Below, one piece after another: positions 21,297-32,823 of a DNA stretch of 64,000 nucleotides; position 1 is the first letter of the stretch, and each line of letters begins with the position of its first letter. This stretch comes from Mesobacillus persicus (lineage in GTDB: Bacteria; Bacillota; Bacilli; Bacillales; Cytobacillaceae). Both the position numbers and the translations under genes were made by a program. The stretch is taken from positions 62,001 through 126,000 of the forward strand of contig NZ_FOBW01000003.1 in NCBI RefSeq assembly GCF_900109925.1, in the 5' to 3' direction. Below the pieces are notes generated by a model that did not search any database, was not told where the DNA came from, and saw only the letters and a list, made by a program, of their open reading frames with translations.

Positions 21297-22091
21297 ATGA
21301 AGCAAAGAATCATAACAGCAATCGCAGCTGCGGCCATATTCCTGCCAATTGTTATCCTTGGTGGTCTTCCATTTGTGATTATGGTCTACTTACTAGCGTC
21401 TATAGGTTTATATGAAGCATTGAAAATGCAAAACATCAGGTTAGCCTCTATTCCGGGCCTGATTTCTCTCGTGTTATTATGGATATTCTTGATCCCAAGT
21501 GAGCATATTTCCATTCTAGATCAGATAAATTATACGAAAATAGAACTGGCCCTTTTAGCTGTTTTATTGTTTTTAACTTATACCGTTGTAACGAAGAACC
21601 GATTTAGTTTTGATGAGGTAGCCTTTTCAGTATTGGCCACTCTCTATGTTGGAATCGGCTTCTACTATTTTATCGAAACAAGAGGCGCCGAGAATGGGTT
21701 AACCTTCGTTGTGTACGCGTTGTTTATTATTTGGGCAACAGATTCAGGGGCATATTTTATTGGCCGGTCAATGGGAAAGAAGAAACTCTGGCCAGAAATC
21801 AGTCCAAATAAAACGGTGGAAGGTTTTTTTGGAGGCATTGTTTGTGCGCTTATCGTGGCCGTTTTATTCTCCTTGTTCACAAATATTGGGATTTCAGTTC
21901 TTGTTCTAGTACTTGCTACGGCCATCTTGTCTGTTTTCGGTCAAGTGGGAGATTTAGTTGAGTCTGCCTTAAAGCGGCATTATCATGTAAAGGATTCTGG
22001 GGATATCCTCCCAGGTCACGGAGGTATATTGGACAGGTTTGACAGCTTATTATTCGTCTTACCACTGATCCATTTCATAAACTTATTATAA
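21297..22091 (+). CDS. cdsA: Phosphatidate cytidylyltransferase (CDP-diglyceride synthase)
   Basis: A 264-residue polytopic membrane enzyme that makes CDP-diacylglycerol, the precursor of phosphatidylglycerol and phosphatidylethanolamine. About seven or eight hydrophobic helices are visible. The C-terminal CTP_transf_1 signature is present: SALKRHYHVKDSGDILPGHGG with LDRFDSL. It is 15 bases after uppS, with AAAGGTG upstream. Confidence 0.96.
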   Translation: MKQRIITAIAAAAIFLPIVILGGLPFVIMVYLLASIGLYEALKMQNIRLASIPGLISLVLLWIFLIPSEHISILDQINYTKIELALLAVLLFLTYTVVTKNRFSFDEVAFSVLATLYVGIGFYYFIETRGAENGLTFVVYALFIIWATDSGAYFIGRSMGKKKLWPEISPNKTVEGFFGGIVCALIVAVLFSLFTNIGISVLVLVLATAILSVFGQVGDLVESALKRHYHVKDSGDILPGHGGILDRFDSLLFVLPLIHFINLL

Positions 22092-22181
22092 TTACTGAAA
22101 AGAGAAGGTACATAGTAAGCAAATGCATCAAGCGTTTGATCGGTGATTAGGCGTGCTGTTGTTGAATTAGGAGTGAATGTT

Positions 22182-23324
22182 GTGAAGAAAATCAGCTTAT
22201 TGGGAGCAACGGGGTCTATTGGAATTCAAACGCTAGATATCATCAGGGGGCATCGAGATGCTTTCCAGTTGGTGGCAATATCTGCTGGGCGAAATCTCGA
22301 TCTTGTTCGCAAAATCATCATTGAATTCAAGCCAGAGTTTGTCTCTGTTCAAGAGAAAGCGGATGGTGAAACCTTAAGAACAGAATTTCCTGAACTATCC
22401 ATTGGGTTTGGTATAGAGGGAATTGAAGAAGCAGCTATCTATCCCAAGGCAGACATCCTGGTCAATGCTGTACTAGGTAGCGTAGGGTTGTCTCCAACCT
22501 TAAGAGCCATTCAGGCTGGTAAGACGATTGCGATTGCGAATAAAGAAACATTAGTAACCGCTGGCCATCTTGTCATGGATGCGGCACGCCGTCATAATGT
22601 ACAGGTTCTCCCCGTCGATAGTGAGCATTCTGCTATTTTTCAGGCCTTACAGGGGGAGAATGAAAAGAGCATTGAACAACTTATTCTGACTGCATCAGGA
22701 GGAAGTTTCCGGGACCGGACACGGGAAGAATTGCAAGGGGTAACCGTCTCTGAAGCTTTGAACCATCCAAATTGGTCAATGGGGGCAAAAATAACAATTG
22801 ATTCGGCGACAATGATGAATAAGGGGCTTGAGGTCATTGAGGCGCATTGGCTATTTGCTCTTCCTTATGAACAAATCTCTGTCGTTCTTCATAAAGAGAG
22901 TATTATCCATTCAATGGTGGAGTTTCACGACACGAGCATCATTGCCCAGCTAGGAACACCAGATATGAGAGTGCCGATCCAATATGCACTTACTTACCCT
23001 GACCGCCTTCCGCTCCCATCAGGGAATCGGCTAAGTCTTGCACAGGTTGGGAAGCTTCATTTTAGTGAGATGGATTTTGAACGTTTCCGTTGCCTGAAAT
23101 TTGCCTATGATGCAGGTAAGACTGGGGGCACGATGCCTACCGTTCTCAATGCGGCAAATGAAGCTGCTGTTGCTGCATTCCTAGAAGGGAAAATTTCATT
23201 TTTGCAGATAGAAGACTTAATAGAAAAGGTTCTTGAAAAGCATAATGTCATAATGAATCCGGACCTTGAAACGATTCAAGGAGTGGATGAAGAGACAAGG
23301 AAGTCAGTAATCTCACTTATTTAA
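22182..23324 (+). CDS. dxr: 1-deoxy-D-xylulose-5-phosphate reductoisomerase
   Basis: A 380-residue MEP-pathway enzyme that turns DXP into MEP with NADPH and a divalent metal. The NADPH fold GATGSIG is at residues 7-13. [11 protein letters not shown] carries metal ligands, and SMVEFHD and [13 protein letters not shown] are conserved. The GTG at 22182 is preferred over the ATI-frame start at 22143: AGGAG at 22169-22173 is 8 bases away, and V-K-K-I-S-L-L-G matches the family opening. It supplies isoprenoid precursors used by UppS next door. Confidence 0.95.
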   Translation: MKKISLLGATGSIGIQTLDIIRGHRDAFQLVAISAGRNLDLVRKIIIEFKPEFVSVQEKADGETLRTEFPELSIGFGIEGIEEAAIYPKADILVNAVLGSVGLSPTLRAIQAGKTIAIANKETLVTAGHLVMDAARRHNVQVLPVDSEHSAIFQALQGENEKSIEQLILTASGGSFRDRTREELQGVTVSEALNHPNWSMGAKITIDSATMMNKGLEVIEAHWLFALPYEQISVVLHKESIIHSMVEFHDTSIIAQLGTPDMRVPIQYALTYPDRLPLPSGNRLSLAQVGKLHFSEMDFERFRCLKFAYDAGKTGGTMPTVLNAANEAAVAAFLEGKISFLQIEDLIEKVLEKHNVIMNPDLETIQGVDEETRKSVISLI

Positions 23325-23342
23325 AAAAAGGTGGTCATTCAT

Positions 23343-24620
23343 TTGAGTACAGTTATTGCCTTTATCGTCATTTTTGGGGCTCTCGTTTTCTTTCATGAAC
23401 TGGGTCACCTGATCTTTGCAAAGCGAGCGGGCATCTTATGCCGGGAGTTTGCAATAGGCTTTGGGCCAAAAATATTCTCACACAAGCGAAATGAAACTGT
23501 CTATACCATTCGCCTACTACCGATTGGTGGGTTTGTGAGAATGGCTGGAGAAGACCCAGAAATGATTGAACTGAAACCAGGTCAACGAATCGGATTGCTA
23601 TTTGGCGAAGATAAAAAGGTTCGTAAAATCATTCTTAATAACAAAGAAAAGTTTCCAGATGCGCTTGTAATTGAAGTTGAAAAGGCAGATGTTGAGCACG
23701 ACCTATTCGTGAAAGGCTACGAAGCTGGCGACGATGCTGAGGAATTAAAAACCTTCTCTATTAGCCCAAAAGCAGTGTTTGTGGAGAATGGAACAGAATC
23801 ACAAATCGCACCATATGATCGACAGTTTTCCTCTAAGTCCATTGGACAAAGAACGATGGCGATTTTTGCTGGTCCAATGATGAACTTTATTCTAGCAATC
23901 GTCGTTTTTATTATCATTGCCTTATTCCAAGGGATGCCTTCTGATAAACCTGTATTAGGTGAGCTAGCCACAGATGGTTCAGCGATTGAGGCTGGTTTGA
24001 AACAAGGAGATGTTGTACAAAGTATTGAGGGTGCGGAAATATCTAGTTGGTCCGATGTGGTAGAAATAATCCAGAAAAACCCTGAAAATGAACTAGAGTT
24101 TACAATCCATAGAGGTGAAGACACGCTTGAAATTCCAGTTACTCCAGATAAAAGGGAAGTGGAACTAGAAGGTGGCACTAGCCAGACTATCGGAATTATT
24201 GGCGTGTATGCTCCGATTGAAAAGGATCCTTTAAGAGCCTTCTTGTATGGATTCCAAGAAACCTATACTTGGACAAAGGAAATCATCTTTGCAGTTGGAA
24301 AACTTGTCACTGGACAGTTTTCAATTGATGCTCTTGCTGGTCCCGTAGGAATCTATGAATCGACAAGTATTGTTGCACAATCAGGCATCTGGTATTTGAT
24401 GAGATGGGCTGCGGTTTTAAGTATCAACCTAGGCATTATGAACCTTTTGCCAATACCAGCTCTCGATGGTGGAAGATTGATGTTCTTTGCTGTCGAAGCC
24501 GTTAGAGGCAAACCCATCGATCCACAAAAGGAAGGCTTGGTCCACTTTATCGGATTTGCCTTGCTGATGCTATTAATGCTAGTGGTTACCTGGAACGATA
24601 TACAGAGATTCTTTTTGTAA
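23343..24620 (+). CDS. rseP: RIP metalloprotease RseP (RasP), site-2 protease
   Basis: A 425-residue intramembrane zinc protease. In B. subtilis it cuts anti-sigma factor RsiW and the division protein FtsL. The zinc motif HELGH is at residues 18-22 in the first membrane helix. A PDZ domain lies at about 195-275, and the second active-site element NLLPIPALDGG is in the third helix. TTG at 23343 is preferred over GTG at 23331: AAAGGTGG at 23327-23334 is correctly spaced, and the opening S-T-V-I-A-F matches the family. Confidence 0.94.
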   Translation: MSTVIAFIVIFGALVFFHELGHLIFAKRAGILCREFAIGFGPKIFSHKRNETVYTIRLLPIGGFVRMAGEDPEMIELKPGQRIGLLFGEDKKVRKIILNNKEKFPDALVIEVEKADVEHDLFVKGYEAGDDAEELKTFSISPKAVFVENGTESQIAPYDRQFSSKSIGQRTMAIFAGPMMNFILAIVVFIIIALFQGMPSDKPVLGELATDGSAIEAGLKQGDVVQSIEGAEISSWSDVVEIIQKNPENELEFTIHRGEDTLEIPVTPDKREVELEGGTSQTIGIIGVYAPIEKDPLRAFLYGFQETYTWTKEIIFAVGKLVTGQFSIDALAGPVGIYESTSIVAQSGIWYLMRWAAVLSINLGIMNLLPIPALDGGRLMFFAVEAVRGKPIDPQKEGLVHFIGFALLMLLMLVVTWNDIQRFFL

Positions 24621-24645
24621 AGCGGTGTTAAAGGAGGAATATTGC

Positions 24646-24778
24646 AGGTTGAATGTAACGGAAGGCACTCGACTCCTGCGGGATGACGGGGCAGGGGAGA
24701 CCCCACAGGCGCTTGAAGCGCCGAGGAGGCTCCCCGGCACGCCCGCGGAAAGCGAGTGCATGGAGTGGAAATCAACCT
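24646..24778 (+). repeat. 133-bp GC-rich palindromic element
   Basis: Terminal inverted repeats AGGTTGA (24646-24652) and TCAACCT (24772-24778), inner pairs GCACTCG/CGAGTGC and GCGGG/CCCGC, then GGGGAG/CTCCCC, and an apex GGCGCT-TGA-AGCGCC. Nearly the whole element can fold into one rod. GC content is far above the flanks. It has no transposase and resembles a MITE or structured repeat. Partial relatives lie at 4.5 and 54.2 kb. Confidence 0.85.
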
Positions 24779-24804
24779 CTTTATCGCAGCCTTTGTAAAA
24801 GTGT

Positions 24805-24850
24805 ACCATCCCATTAGCCGGCCATTTGCCTATCTATTGGGATGGTTTAT
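24805..24850 (+). terminator. hairpin, possible terminator before proS
   Basis: Stem ACCATCCCA (24805-24813) with TGGGATGGT (24838-24846) around a GCCGGC-containing loop, followed by TTATCTT. The T-tract is imperfect. It would end the uppS-rseP unit. Confidence 0.5.
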
Positions 24851-24893
24851 CTTAATTTATAACGTGATATTGACTTTAGATGAGGTGTAATAA

Positions 24894-26603
<1,710 letters not shown>

Positions 26604-26613
26604 CTATAAAATG

Positions 26614-26648
26614 AAGGATCTCCTTTTTGAGGGGATCCTTTTATTTTT
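26614..26648 (+). terminator. terminator of proS
   Basis: Stem AAGGATCTCC with GGGGATCCTT (one G-T pair) around a short loop, then TTATTTTTT. Confidence 0.88.
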
Positions 26649-26705
26649 TACTTGCTTAGAGAGTAGAGACAGTGATGAGGTGGGGAAGCTGATTGCTGGT
26701 TGCTT

Positions 26706-26911
26706 GGTGCCCTAAGTGGTTGCGAGAAGAAGGAGAAAGGTCACCAATGAGGAGTATTGGTGACCTAAGTGGTTGAGGGAAGAAGGAGAAAGGTCACTAA
26801 TGAGGCGTATTGGTGACCTAAGTGGTTGAGGGAAGAAGGAGAAAGGTCACTAATGAGGCGTATTGGTGCCCTAAATGGTTGCGAGAAGAAGAAGAAAGGT
26901 CACCTATAAGT
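26706..26911 (+). repeat. tandem array, 53-bp unit, about 4 copies
   Basis: Units start at 26706, 26759, 26812 and 26865, each GGTG(A/C)CCTAA(G/A)TGGTTG... . Units 2 and 3 are identical over 53 bases; 1 and 4 differ at a few positions and unit 4 decays at its end. Each junction forms a hairpin, GGTCACTAAT with ATTGGTGACC (one or no mismatch). There is no ORF, and no unique spacers as in CRISPR. It lies between the proS terminator and polC. Confidence 0.92.
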
Positions 26912-27104
26912 TGTCTAGTTTCCAAAATTGGAACCGGGAGAGAAAACCCACCGATCAAACCAAAAGATCACAGAATTCTGAGATAGCGATTAGCATATCT
27001 ATCAATTGAAACGCCCTTCAAACCACCCTAGAATTCAAAATCCAAACTTCTAATCATTTCCTTCATTATTCTCAAATCCTGTAACCAATCACTAAGTCTT
27101 TTTG
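26912..27104 (+). other. proS-polC gap, right part
   Basis: About 190 AT-rich bases between the tandem array and the polC promoter. I see no ORF, terminator or RNA fold here. Confidence 0.4.
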
Positions 27105-27113
27105 TGTTATAAT
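27105..27113 (+). promoter_or_regulatory. extended -10 promoter for polC
   Basis: TGTTATAAT, a perfect -10 with extended TG. No -35 of quality lies 17 bases upstream. The polC start is 68 bases downstream. Confidence 0.55.
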
Positions 27114-27180
27114 TACCCTTGCTAAAAAAAATAATCTACCAAAGAAATTTTTAAATTTAATAATAGATAGGAGGGAAATA

Positions 27181-30100
27181 ATGACCGATCTTTCCTCTAA
27201 AAAGAAAGAGAGCTTCCTTGTTTTACTGCAGCAGCTCCAATTGACGGAGGATGCAATGGTTCAACATTTTAAAGATGCCTTGATCGACCGGGTAGTAGTG
27301 GACAAGAAGCAAAAGAAATGGCATTTTTACTTTCAGTTTGAACGCATCCTTCCATGCAGCCTATTAACTCGGTTTACGACTCAGTTGGAAAGAAGTTTTT
27401 CTCATATTGCAAATGTCTCAAGTAGCATTCATGTTGTGGATACTTCTATTACTGAGCAGGTTGTTCATGATTATTGGAAGCACTGCGTTCAGGAAATCGA
27501 TGGGATTGCTCCTCCTTTGTTAAAGCTTTTAAACGAGCAACTGCCGAAGGTCCAGGGCTATAAAATGGTCCTAAATGTTCGAAATGATATGGAAGGCATG
27601 GCGATTAAGAAAAAATACAGCGGCATAATTGCTGACATTTTTCAATCCTATGGATTTCCTAGTTTAACTATTGATACAGAAGTTACTCAAGCAACCTCAA
27701 CGACTGAATTCGAGGAATTCGAAAAGGCCAAGGCAAAAGAGGACCAGGAACGTGCACTTCTTGCTATGGTAGAAATGCAGAAAAAGGATTCAGAAAAAGA
27801 TTCTGCAGACGGTGTACCGACGGATGGTCCAGTGACAATCGGACTAACGATTAAAGACGATGCAGATTTCAGGCGCCTTGAAGAAATAGTTGATGAAGAG
27901 CGCCGAGTCGCGGTCGAAGGGTATGTTTTCTTTGCGGAAACAAAGGAACTTCGAAGTGGCCGAACGCTTTTAACCTTTAAAATTACCGATTATACAAGCT
28001 CTATCATGGTTAAGATGTTTTCTCGAGACAAGGAAGATGCAGCTATATTCCAACGCGTGAAAAAAGGCCTATGGTTAAAAGTACGGGGCAGCATCCAAAA
28101 TGATACTTTTGTCCGTGACCTTGTCATGATCGGAAATGATGTGAATGAAATAAAACCAAAGCTTCGGCAAGATACGGCTCGTGACGGTGAAAAACGTGTC
28201 GAGCTTCATTTGCATACACCAATGAGCCAAATGGACGCGGTTAGCAGTGTAGGGGATCTCGTTTCTCAGGCGGCAAAATGGGGCCATAAAGCAATCGCGA
28301 TTACTGACCATGCAGGTGCGCAATCTTTCCCGGAAGCTTTTGGAGCAGGAAAGAAAAACGGGATTAAGATTCTTTACGGTGTGGAAGCGAATCTTGTGGA
28401 TGATGGAGTACCGATTGCTTATAACTCGGCACACCGTCTCCTTGCAGACGACACGTATATTGTCTTTGACGTTGAAACAACCGGTCTTTCAGCTGTTTAC
28501 GATACAATCATAGAACTTGCGGCAGTCAAAGTTAAAAATGGTGACATCGTTGATCGATTTGAATCATTCGCGAACCCGCACCGAAGATTATCAGCAACCA
28601 TCGTCGAGTTAACGGGCATTACCGATGATATGGTCGAGAATGCTCCAGAAGTAGATGATGTACTAAGGAAATTTCACGAGTGGATTGGTGACTCGATTCT
28701 TGTCGCCCATAATGCTTCATTCGATATGGGCTTTTTAAATACAGGATGTAAAAAGATTGGAATTGGAAAATTACCGAATCCAGTCATCGATACACTTGAA
28801 CTTGGTAGACTACTCTATCCAGATATGAAAAATCACCGGCTTAACACACTGGCGAAAAAATTAGAAGTCGAGCTTACCCAGCATCACCGTGCCATTTATG
28901 ATGCCGAGGCGACTGGTTACATTCTAATAAAGATGCTAAAAGAGGCAGCGGAAAAAGGCATCGAGTATCATGATCAAATGAATGATTACATGGGTCAAGG
29001 TGGCGCATATAAACGTGCAAGGCCCCATCATATAACTCTAATCGCACAAACAGAAGTTGGTCTTAAGAATCTATTCAAACTGATCTCGATTTCTCATCTT
29101 AACTATTTTTATAGGGTGCCGCGAATCCCGAGGTCTGTTTTACAAAAGTACCGCGATGGAATTTTAGTAGGTTCGGCTTGTGATAAAGGCGAAGTATTTG
29201 AGACAATGATGCAAAAGTCCATGGAAGAGGCAGAGGAAGCTGCTCATTTTTACGATTATTTAGAGGTTATGCCAAAGGCCGTTTACTCTCATTTAATTGA
29301 ACTAGAGCTGGTACGTGACGAAAAATCATTAGAAAACATTATTTCTAATATTGTTAAACTTGGAGAAAAGCTCAATCTTCCAGTTGTTGCGACCGGGAAT
29401 GTTCATTATTTAAATGAAAATGATAAAATCTATCGTAAAATCTTGGTCAATTCCCAAGGTGGAGCCAATCCACTAAATCGTCATCGACTTCCAGATGTTC
29501 ATTTTAGGACAACAAACGAAATGATTGATGCGTTTTCGTTCCTAGGGTTAGAAAAGGCGAAAGAAATTGTCGTAACAAACACAAATAAAGTTGCCGATAT
29601 GATTGATGACATCAAGCCAATTAAAGATGATCTGTATACCCCGAAAATTGAAGGGGCAGATGAAGAGATGCGCCATATGAGTTATGCGATGGCACAAAGC
29701 ATCTACGGAGAAGATCTTCCAGAAATTGTAGAGGCGCGACTTGAAAAAGAATTGAAGAGTATTATCGATAACGGTTTTGCCGTTATATATCTTATTTCAC
29801 ATAAGCTCGTTAAAAAATCTCTTGATGATGGGTACCTAGTTGGTTCGCGTGGATCGGTTGGTTCTTCTTTCGTCGCAACCATGACGGAGATTACCGAGGT
29901 AAATCCATTGCCGCCACACTATGTCTGCCCGAAGTGTAAGAAATCCGAGTTCTTCGATGATGGTTCAGTAGGGTCCGGCTTTGACCTTCCAGACAAGGAT
30001 TGTCCTACCTGTGGAATTCGATACACCAAAGACGGCCATGACATCCCGTTTGAAACCTTCCTTGGATTTAAGGGTGATAAGGTTCCCGATATTGATCTCA

Positions 30101-31506
30101 ATTTTTCCGGGGAATACCAACCGCGTGCGCATGACTATACAAAAGTATTGTTTGGTGAAGACAATGTCTATCGTGCGGGAACGATTGGAACCGTTGCTGA
30201 AAAGACGGCTTACGGTTATGTAAGGGGTTATCAAAATGATAATAATTTGCATATGCGCGGAGCAGAAACAGATCGTCTTGTTGCGGGTTGTACGGGAGTT
30301 AAAAGAACAACAGGGCAGCACCCTGGTGGGATTATTGTTATTCCGGACTACATGGATGTGTATGATTTCTCGCCGATTCAATTCCCGGCGGACTCACTAA
30401 CGTCTGAATGGCGGACAACCCATTTCGACTTCCACTCCATTCATGATAATGTCTTAAAGCTCGATATCCTTGGTCACGATGATCCAACGGTGATTAGGAT
30501 GCTTCAAGATTTAAGTGGGATTGATCCGAAAACGATTCCTACGGATGATCCGGAGGTCATGAAAATTTTCTCGAACACCGAGTCCCTTGGTGTAACAGAA
30601 GAACAAATCATGAGTAAAACGGGCTCCCTAGGTATCCCGGAATTCGGGACAAGATTCGTTCGTCAGATGCTTGAGGATACGAAGCCGACCACTTTCTCAG
30701 AATTGGTACAGATTTCTGGGCTCTCCCATGGTACTGACGTTTGGCTTGGAAATGCCCAAGAGCTGATTCACAATAATGTTTGTACACTGAGTGAAGTAAT
30801 TGGTTGCCGTGATGATATAATGGTATACCTTATTTACCAGGGACTTGAGCCATCGTTTGCTTTTAAAATCATGGAATCCGTACGTAAAGGGAAAGGCCTA
30901 TCGGATGATATGGAAGAAGAAATGCGCAAAAACAAAGTTCCAGAATGGTACATCGATTCATGTAAAAAGATAAAATACATGTTTCCTAAGGCTCATGCTG
31001 CAGCTTATGTCCTAATGGCTGTAAGGATTGCTTATTTCAAAGTACATCATCCACTTCTGTACTATGCAGCGTATTTTACAGTAAGAGCCGAGGACTTTGA
31101 TGTTGACGCCATGGTCCGTGGGTCACAAACCATTCGGGCTAAGGTTGAAGAAATCAGTGCTAAGGGTCTTGATGCTTCTACGAAGGAAAAAAACTTGATG
31201 ACCGTGCTTGAATTGGCAATGGAAATGTGTGAGCGGGGCTACTCTTTCAAGAAAGTGGATCTCTACCGCTCAAGTGCGACAGATTTTATTATTGATGGCG
31301 ACGCGCTTATTCCACCTTTCAATTCAATTCCAGGATTGGGAACGAATGCAGCGATTAACATTGTGAAAGCACGTCAACAAGGGGGATTCCTGTCGAAGGA
31401 AGACCTTCAGCAACGTGGGAAAGTCTCAAAAACTATTATTGAGTTTTTAGACAATCACGGCTGTCTAGAAGCATTACCAGATCAGAATCAGTTGTCGTTG
31501 TTTTAG
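27181..31506 (+). CDS. polC: DNA polymerase III alpha subunit, Gram-positive type PolC
   Basis: A 1441-residue replicative polymerase with its own proofreading exonuclease. Order: N-terminal domain (1-220), OB fold (about 235-320), PHP domain beginning HLHTP at 343-347 and split by the exonuclease, DEDDh exonuclease (Asp430, Glu432 in FDVETTG), zinc-binding Cys916, Cys919, Cys941, Cys944, palm with catalytic Asp970 and Asp972 in DIDLNFSG, fingers, and a C-terminal beta-clamp-binding tail QLSLF. This layout is specific to PolC rather than DnaE. Single gene, with AGGAGG upstream and its own terminator. Confidence 0.98.
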   Translation: MTDLSSKKKESFLVLLQQLQLTEDAMVQHFKDALIDRVVVDKKQKKWHFYFQFERILPCSLLTRFTTQLERSFSHIANVSSSIHVVDTSITEQVVHDYWKHCVQEIDGIAPPLLKLLNEQLPKVQGYKMVLNVRNDMEGMAIKKKYSGIIADIFQSYGFPSLTIDTEVTQATSTTEFEEFEKAKAKEDQERALLAMVEMQKKDSEKDSADGVPTDGPVTIGLTIKDDADFRRLEEIVDEERRVAVEGYVFFAETKELRSGRTLLTFKITDYTSSIMVKMFSRDKEDAAIFQRVKKGLWLKVRGSIQNDTFVRDLVMIGNDVNEIKPKLRQDTARDGEKRVELHLHTPMSQMDAVSSVGDLVSQAAKWGHKAIAITDHAGAQSFPEAFGAGKKNGIKILYGVEANLVDDGVPIAYNSAHRLLADDTYIVFDVETTGLSAVYDTIIELAAVKVKNGDIVDRFESFANPHRRLSATIVELTGITDDMVENAPEVDDVLRKFHEWIGDSILVAHNASFDMGFLNTGCKKIGIGKLPNPVIDTLELGRLLYPDMKNHRLNTLAKKLEVELTQHHRAIYDAEATGYILIKMLKEAAEKGIEYHDQMNDYMGQGGAYKRARPHHITLIAQTEVGLKNLFKLISISHLNYFYRVPRIPRSVLQKYRDGILVGSACDKGEVFETMMQKSMEEAEEAAHFYDYLEVMPKAVYSHLIELELVRDEKSLENIISNIVKLGEKLNLPVVATGNVHYLNENDKIYRKILVNSQGGANPLNRHRLPDVHFRTTNEMIDAFSFLGLEKAKEIVVTNTNKVADMIDDIKPIKDDLYTPKIEGADEEMRHMSYAMAQSIYGEDLPEIVEARLEKELKSIIDNGFAVIYLISHKLVKKSLDDGYLVGSRGSVGSSFVATMTEITEVNPLPPHYVCPKCKKSEFFDDGSVGSGFDLPDKDCPTCGIRYTKDGHDIPFETFLGFKGDKVPDIDLNFSGEYQPRAHDYTKVLFGEDNVYRAGTIGTVAEKTAYGYVRGYQNDNNLHMRGAETDRLVAGCTGVKRTTGQHPGGIIVIPDYMDVYDFSPIQFPADSLTSEWRTTHFDFHSIHDNVLKLDILGHDDPTVIRMLQDLSGIDPKTIPTDDPEVMKIFSNTESLGVTEEQIMSKTGSLGIPEFGTRFVRQMLEDTKPTTFSELVQISGLSHGTDVWLGNAQELIHNNVCTLSEVIGCRDDIMVYLIYQGLEPSFAFKIMESVRKGKGLSDDMEEEMRKNKVPEWYIDSCKKIKYMFPKAHAAAYVLMAVRIAYFKVHHPLLYYAAYFTVRAEDFDVDAMVRGSQTIRAKVEEISAKGLDASTKEKNLMTVLELAMEMCERGYSFKKVDLYRSSATDFIIDGDALIPPFNSIPGLGTNAAINIVKARQQGGFLSKEDLQQRGKVSKTIIEFLDNHGCLEALPDQNQLSLF

Positions 31507-31510
31507 CATA

Positions 31511-31556
31511 ATGGGTGCTCCTTAAGATGGTTTGTATGGAGCACCCATTTTTTTAT
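31511..31556 (+). terminator. terminator of polC
   Basis: Stem ATGGGTGCTCC with GGAGCACCCAT around a 16-base loop, then TTTTTTT. Confidence 0.92.
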
Positions 31557-31596
31557 TTGTGGTACTTAATCTAGGCTCAAGAGGTCGAACGGAAAA

Positions 31597-31656
31597 ATAG
31601 AGGTTATGGGGTCATTAAAATTAATGACCAAAACCCTTTTAATCCCATCTCTATTA
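31597..31656 (+). repeat. nested palindrome after polC
   Basis: GGTCATTAA (31610-31618) and TTAATGACC (31621-31629) form a near-perfect palindrome. They are enclosed by AATAGAG and CTCTATT about 12 bases out on each side. The GGTCA...TGACC theme recalls the 53-bp array at 26.7 kb, but the sequence is otherwise different. Confidence 0.5.
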
Positions 31657-31701
31657 AAGTAAGAAGGCTTACCCTAAATTGAGTAAATAGCAGAAGTAAA
31701 A

Positions 31702-31889
31702 TAAGCGGAGGTTTTCCGGTTAATTTCAAATTGGAGCTCGTTTTGGGGGATATAAGGGGAGATTTTCCGGTTATGCAAATAAAAACACTCCATTTTTATG
31801 ATTTTGGAGTTAATAGTCGGAGTTTCTCCGTTTATTTATGCTATTTTCATTTTAATTTACCAATTAAGCGGAATTCTTCCGTCTATTCT
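31702..31889 (+). repeat. four-hairpin interspersed element, copy 1
   Basis: Four AAGCGGAG-TTTTCCG-type imperfect palindromes begin near 31702, 31753, 31813 and 31865, with AT-rich linkers of about 30 bases. Linkers as well as palindromes align, in the same order, with the block at 56928-57119. For example GAGTTAATAGTCGGAG ... CCGTTTATTTATGCTA corresponds to GAGTAAATAGCGGGAA ... CCGTCTATTTAAGCTA. A decayed unit may precede at 31674. Confidence 0.8.
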
Positions 31890-32124
31890 TGTTAAGAAAA
31901 AACTCTCATACCCGGTCTGGTTGATAGAAGATTAAAATGGTAAAAGGAAAAACATTTACTTGTTTGCAAAGTGGCAAAAGATTGTGCCTGTAAAATAAAA
32001 AATGTAAATTCTGTGACCAAGTAAAGGCAAATTTGGTAGTTTATAGTGCTAATTTAAATCTTCTAAACCAAAATCCATGACGAAGAGGAAGAAGCGCTCA
32101 TAAGTGCTTGGGCGCCTAATCCGT
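31890..32124 (+). other. non-coding stretch before the rimP promoter
   Basis: About 235 AT-rich bases with no supported ORF. A short AAGCGCT...AAGTGCTT dyad near 32092-32110, followed by GGGCGCC, may be a decayed end of the AGCGCC repeat family. Confidence 0.3.
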
Positions 32125-32153
32125 TTGCATTAAAAATCTGGTTATGTTATATT
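32125..32153 (+). promoter_or_regulatory. sigma-A promoter of the rimP-nusA-infB operon
   Basis: TTGCAT at 32125-32130, a 17-base spacer, and TATATT at 32148-32153 with a TGT extended -10. Predicted leader length is about 125 bases. Confidence 0.65.
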
Positions 32154-32159
32154 TTTATT

Positions 32160-32284
32160 GGAAATACTACGGATAACTCTGGCAGATAAGAGTGGGGAAA
32201 CCCGCTCTTTCTTGTTTGTATGCCCTTTTCGGGATGTAATTGAATAAATACGAAGAGAGCCCATTCCAAAAGGAGGGATAAAAA
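32160..32284 (+). ncRNA. structured leader of rimP with alternative stems
   Basis: AGAGTGGG (32189-32196) pairs with CCCGCTCT (32201-32208) around a GAAA-type loop, followed by TTTCTTGTTT, like a weak terminator. ACTCT at 32176-32180 can instead pair with the AGAGT of the 5' arm, as in an antiterminator. A second small hairpin CCC-TTTTC-GGG follows at 32223-32233. Attenuation is inferred. Confidence 0.4.
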
Positions 32285-32752
32285 ATGAGCAAAGTGACAG
32301 AAGTTGTCGAAGACCTTTTGACACCGATTTTAACCGACTTAGAACTTGAATTAGTGGACATAGAGTATGTAAAAGAAGGAAAGAACTGGTTTCTGCGAAT
32401 TTACATAGACAAAGATAATGGCGTCGATATCGAAGAATGTGGCGTAGTTAGTGAACGTCTAAGTGAAAAGCTTGATGAGCTTGATCCAATCACACATAAC
32501 TATTTCCTTGAGGTTTCTTCACCTGGAGCAGAACGTCCACTGAAGAAAGAGAAAGATTATGAAAAAGCCGTTGGGAAAAATGTTTTTATAAAAACGTATG
32601 AACCTATTGATGGAGAAAAAACATTCGAAGGTTTATTAAAAGCATTTGATGGTGAGACGGTCACCGTTGAAGTGAAAATTAAAACACGAAAAAAAGAATT
32701 CGTTTTGCCATTCGATAAGATTGCCAGTGCTCGTTTGGCAGTCATATTCTAA
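32285..32752 (+). CDS. rimP: Ribosome maturation factor RimP
   Basis: A 155-residue factor for 30S assembly, two alpha/beta domains. Conserved stretches are [11 protein letters not shown] near residue 22, the ISSPG-type motif ([10 protein letters not shown], about 78-87), and a C-terminal SH3-like domain. It heads the rimP-nusA-rnpM-ylxQ-infB-ylxP-rbfA operon, whose order is conserved in Firmicutes. The ribosome binding site is AAAGGAGG. Confidence 0.96.
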   Translation: MSKVTEVVEDLLTPILTDLELELVDIEYVKEGKNWFLRIYIDKDNGVDIEECGVVSERLSEKLDELDPITHNYFLEVSSPGAERPLKKEKDYEKAVGKNVFIKTYEPIDGEKTFEGLLKAFDGETVTVEVKIKTRKKEFVLPFDKIASARLAVIF

Positions 32753-32823
32753 ACAAATATTGGTATGAATGAACAGCCTTATGAAAAATATAATGTAAGA
32801 ATTTAAAGGGGGATAAAAATCTC

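Noticed and set aside
23717-24178. A 153-codon minus-strand ORF within rseP
   Set aside because: Ser/Ile/Pro-rich shadow of the + strand gene, typical of antisense frames in low-GC coding DNA.
24353-24814. A 153-codon minus-strand ORF over the end of rseP and the palindromic element
   Set aside because: It is antisense to rseP and runs through the GC-rich repeat. No start signals and no recognisable family.
26706-26911. Tandem array considered as a CRISPR array
   Set aside because: The full 53-bp unit repeats, with no unique spacers and no cas genes nearby.
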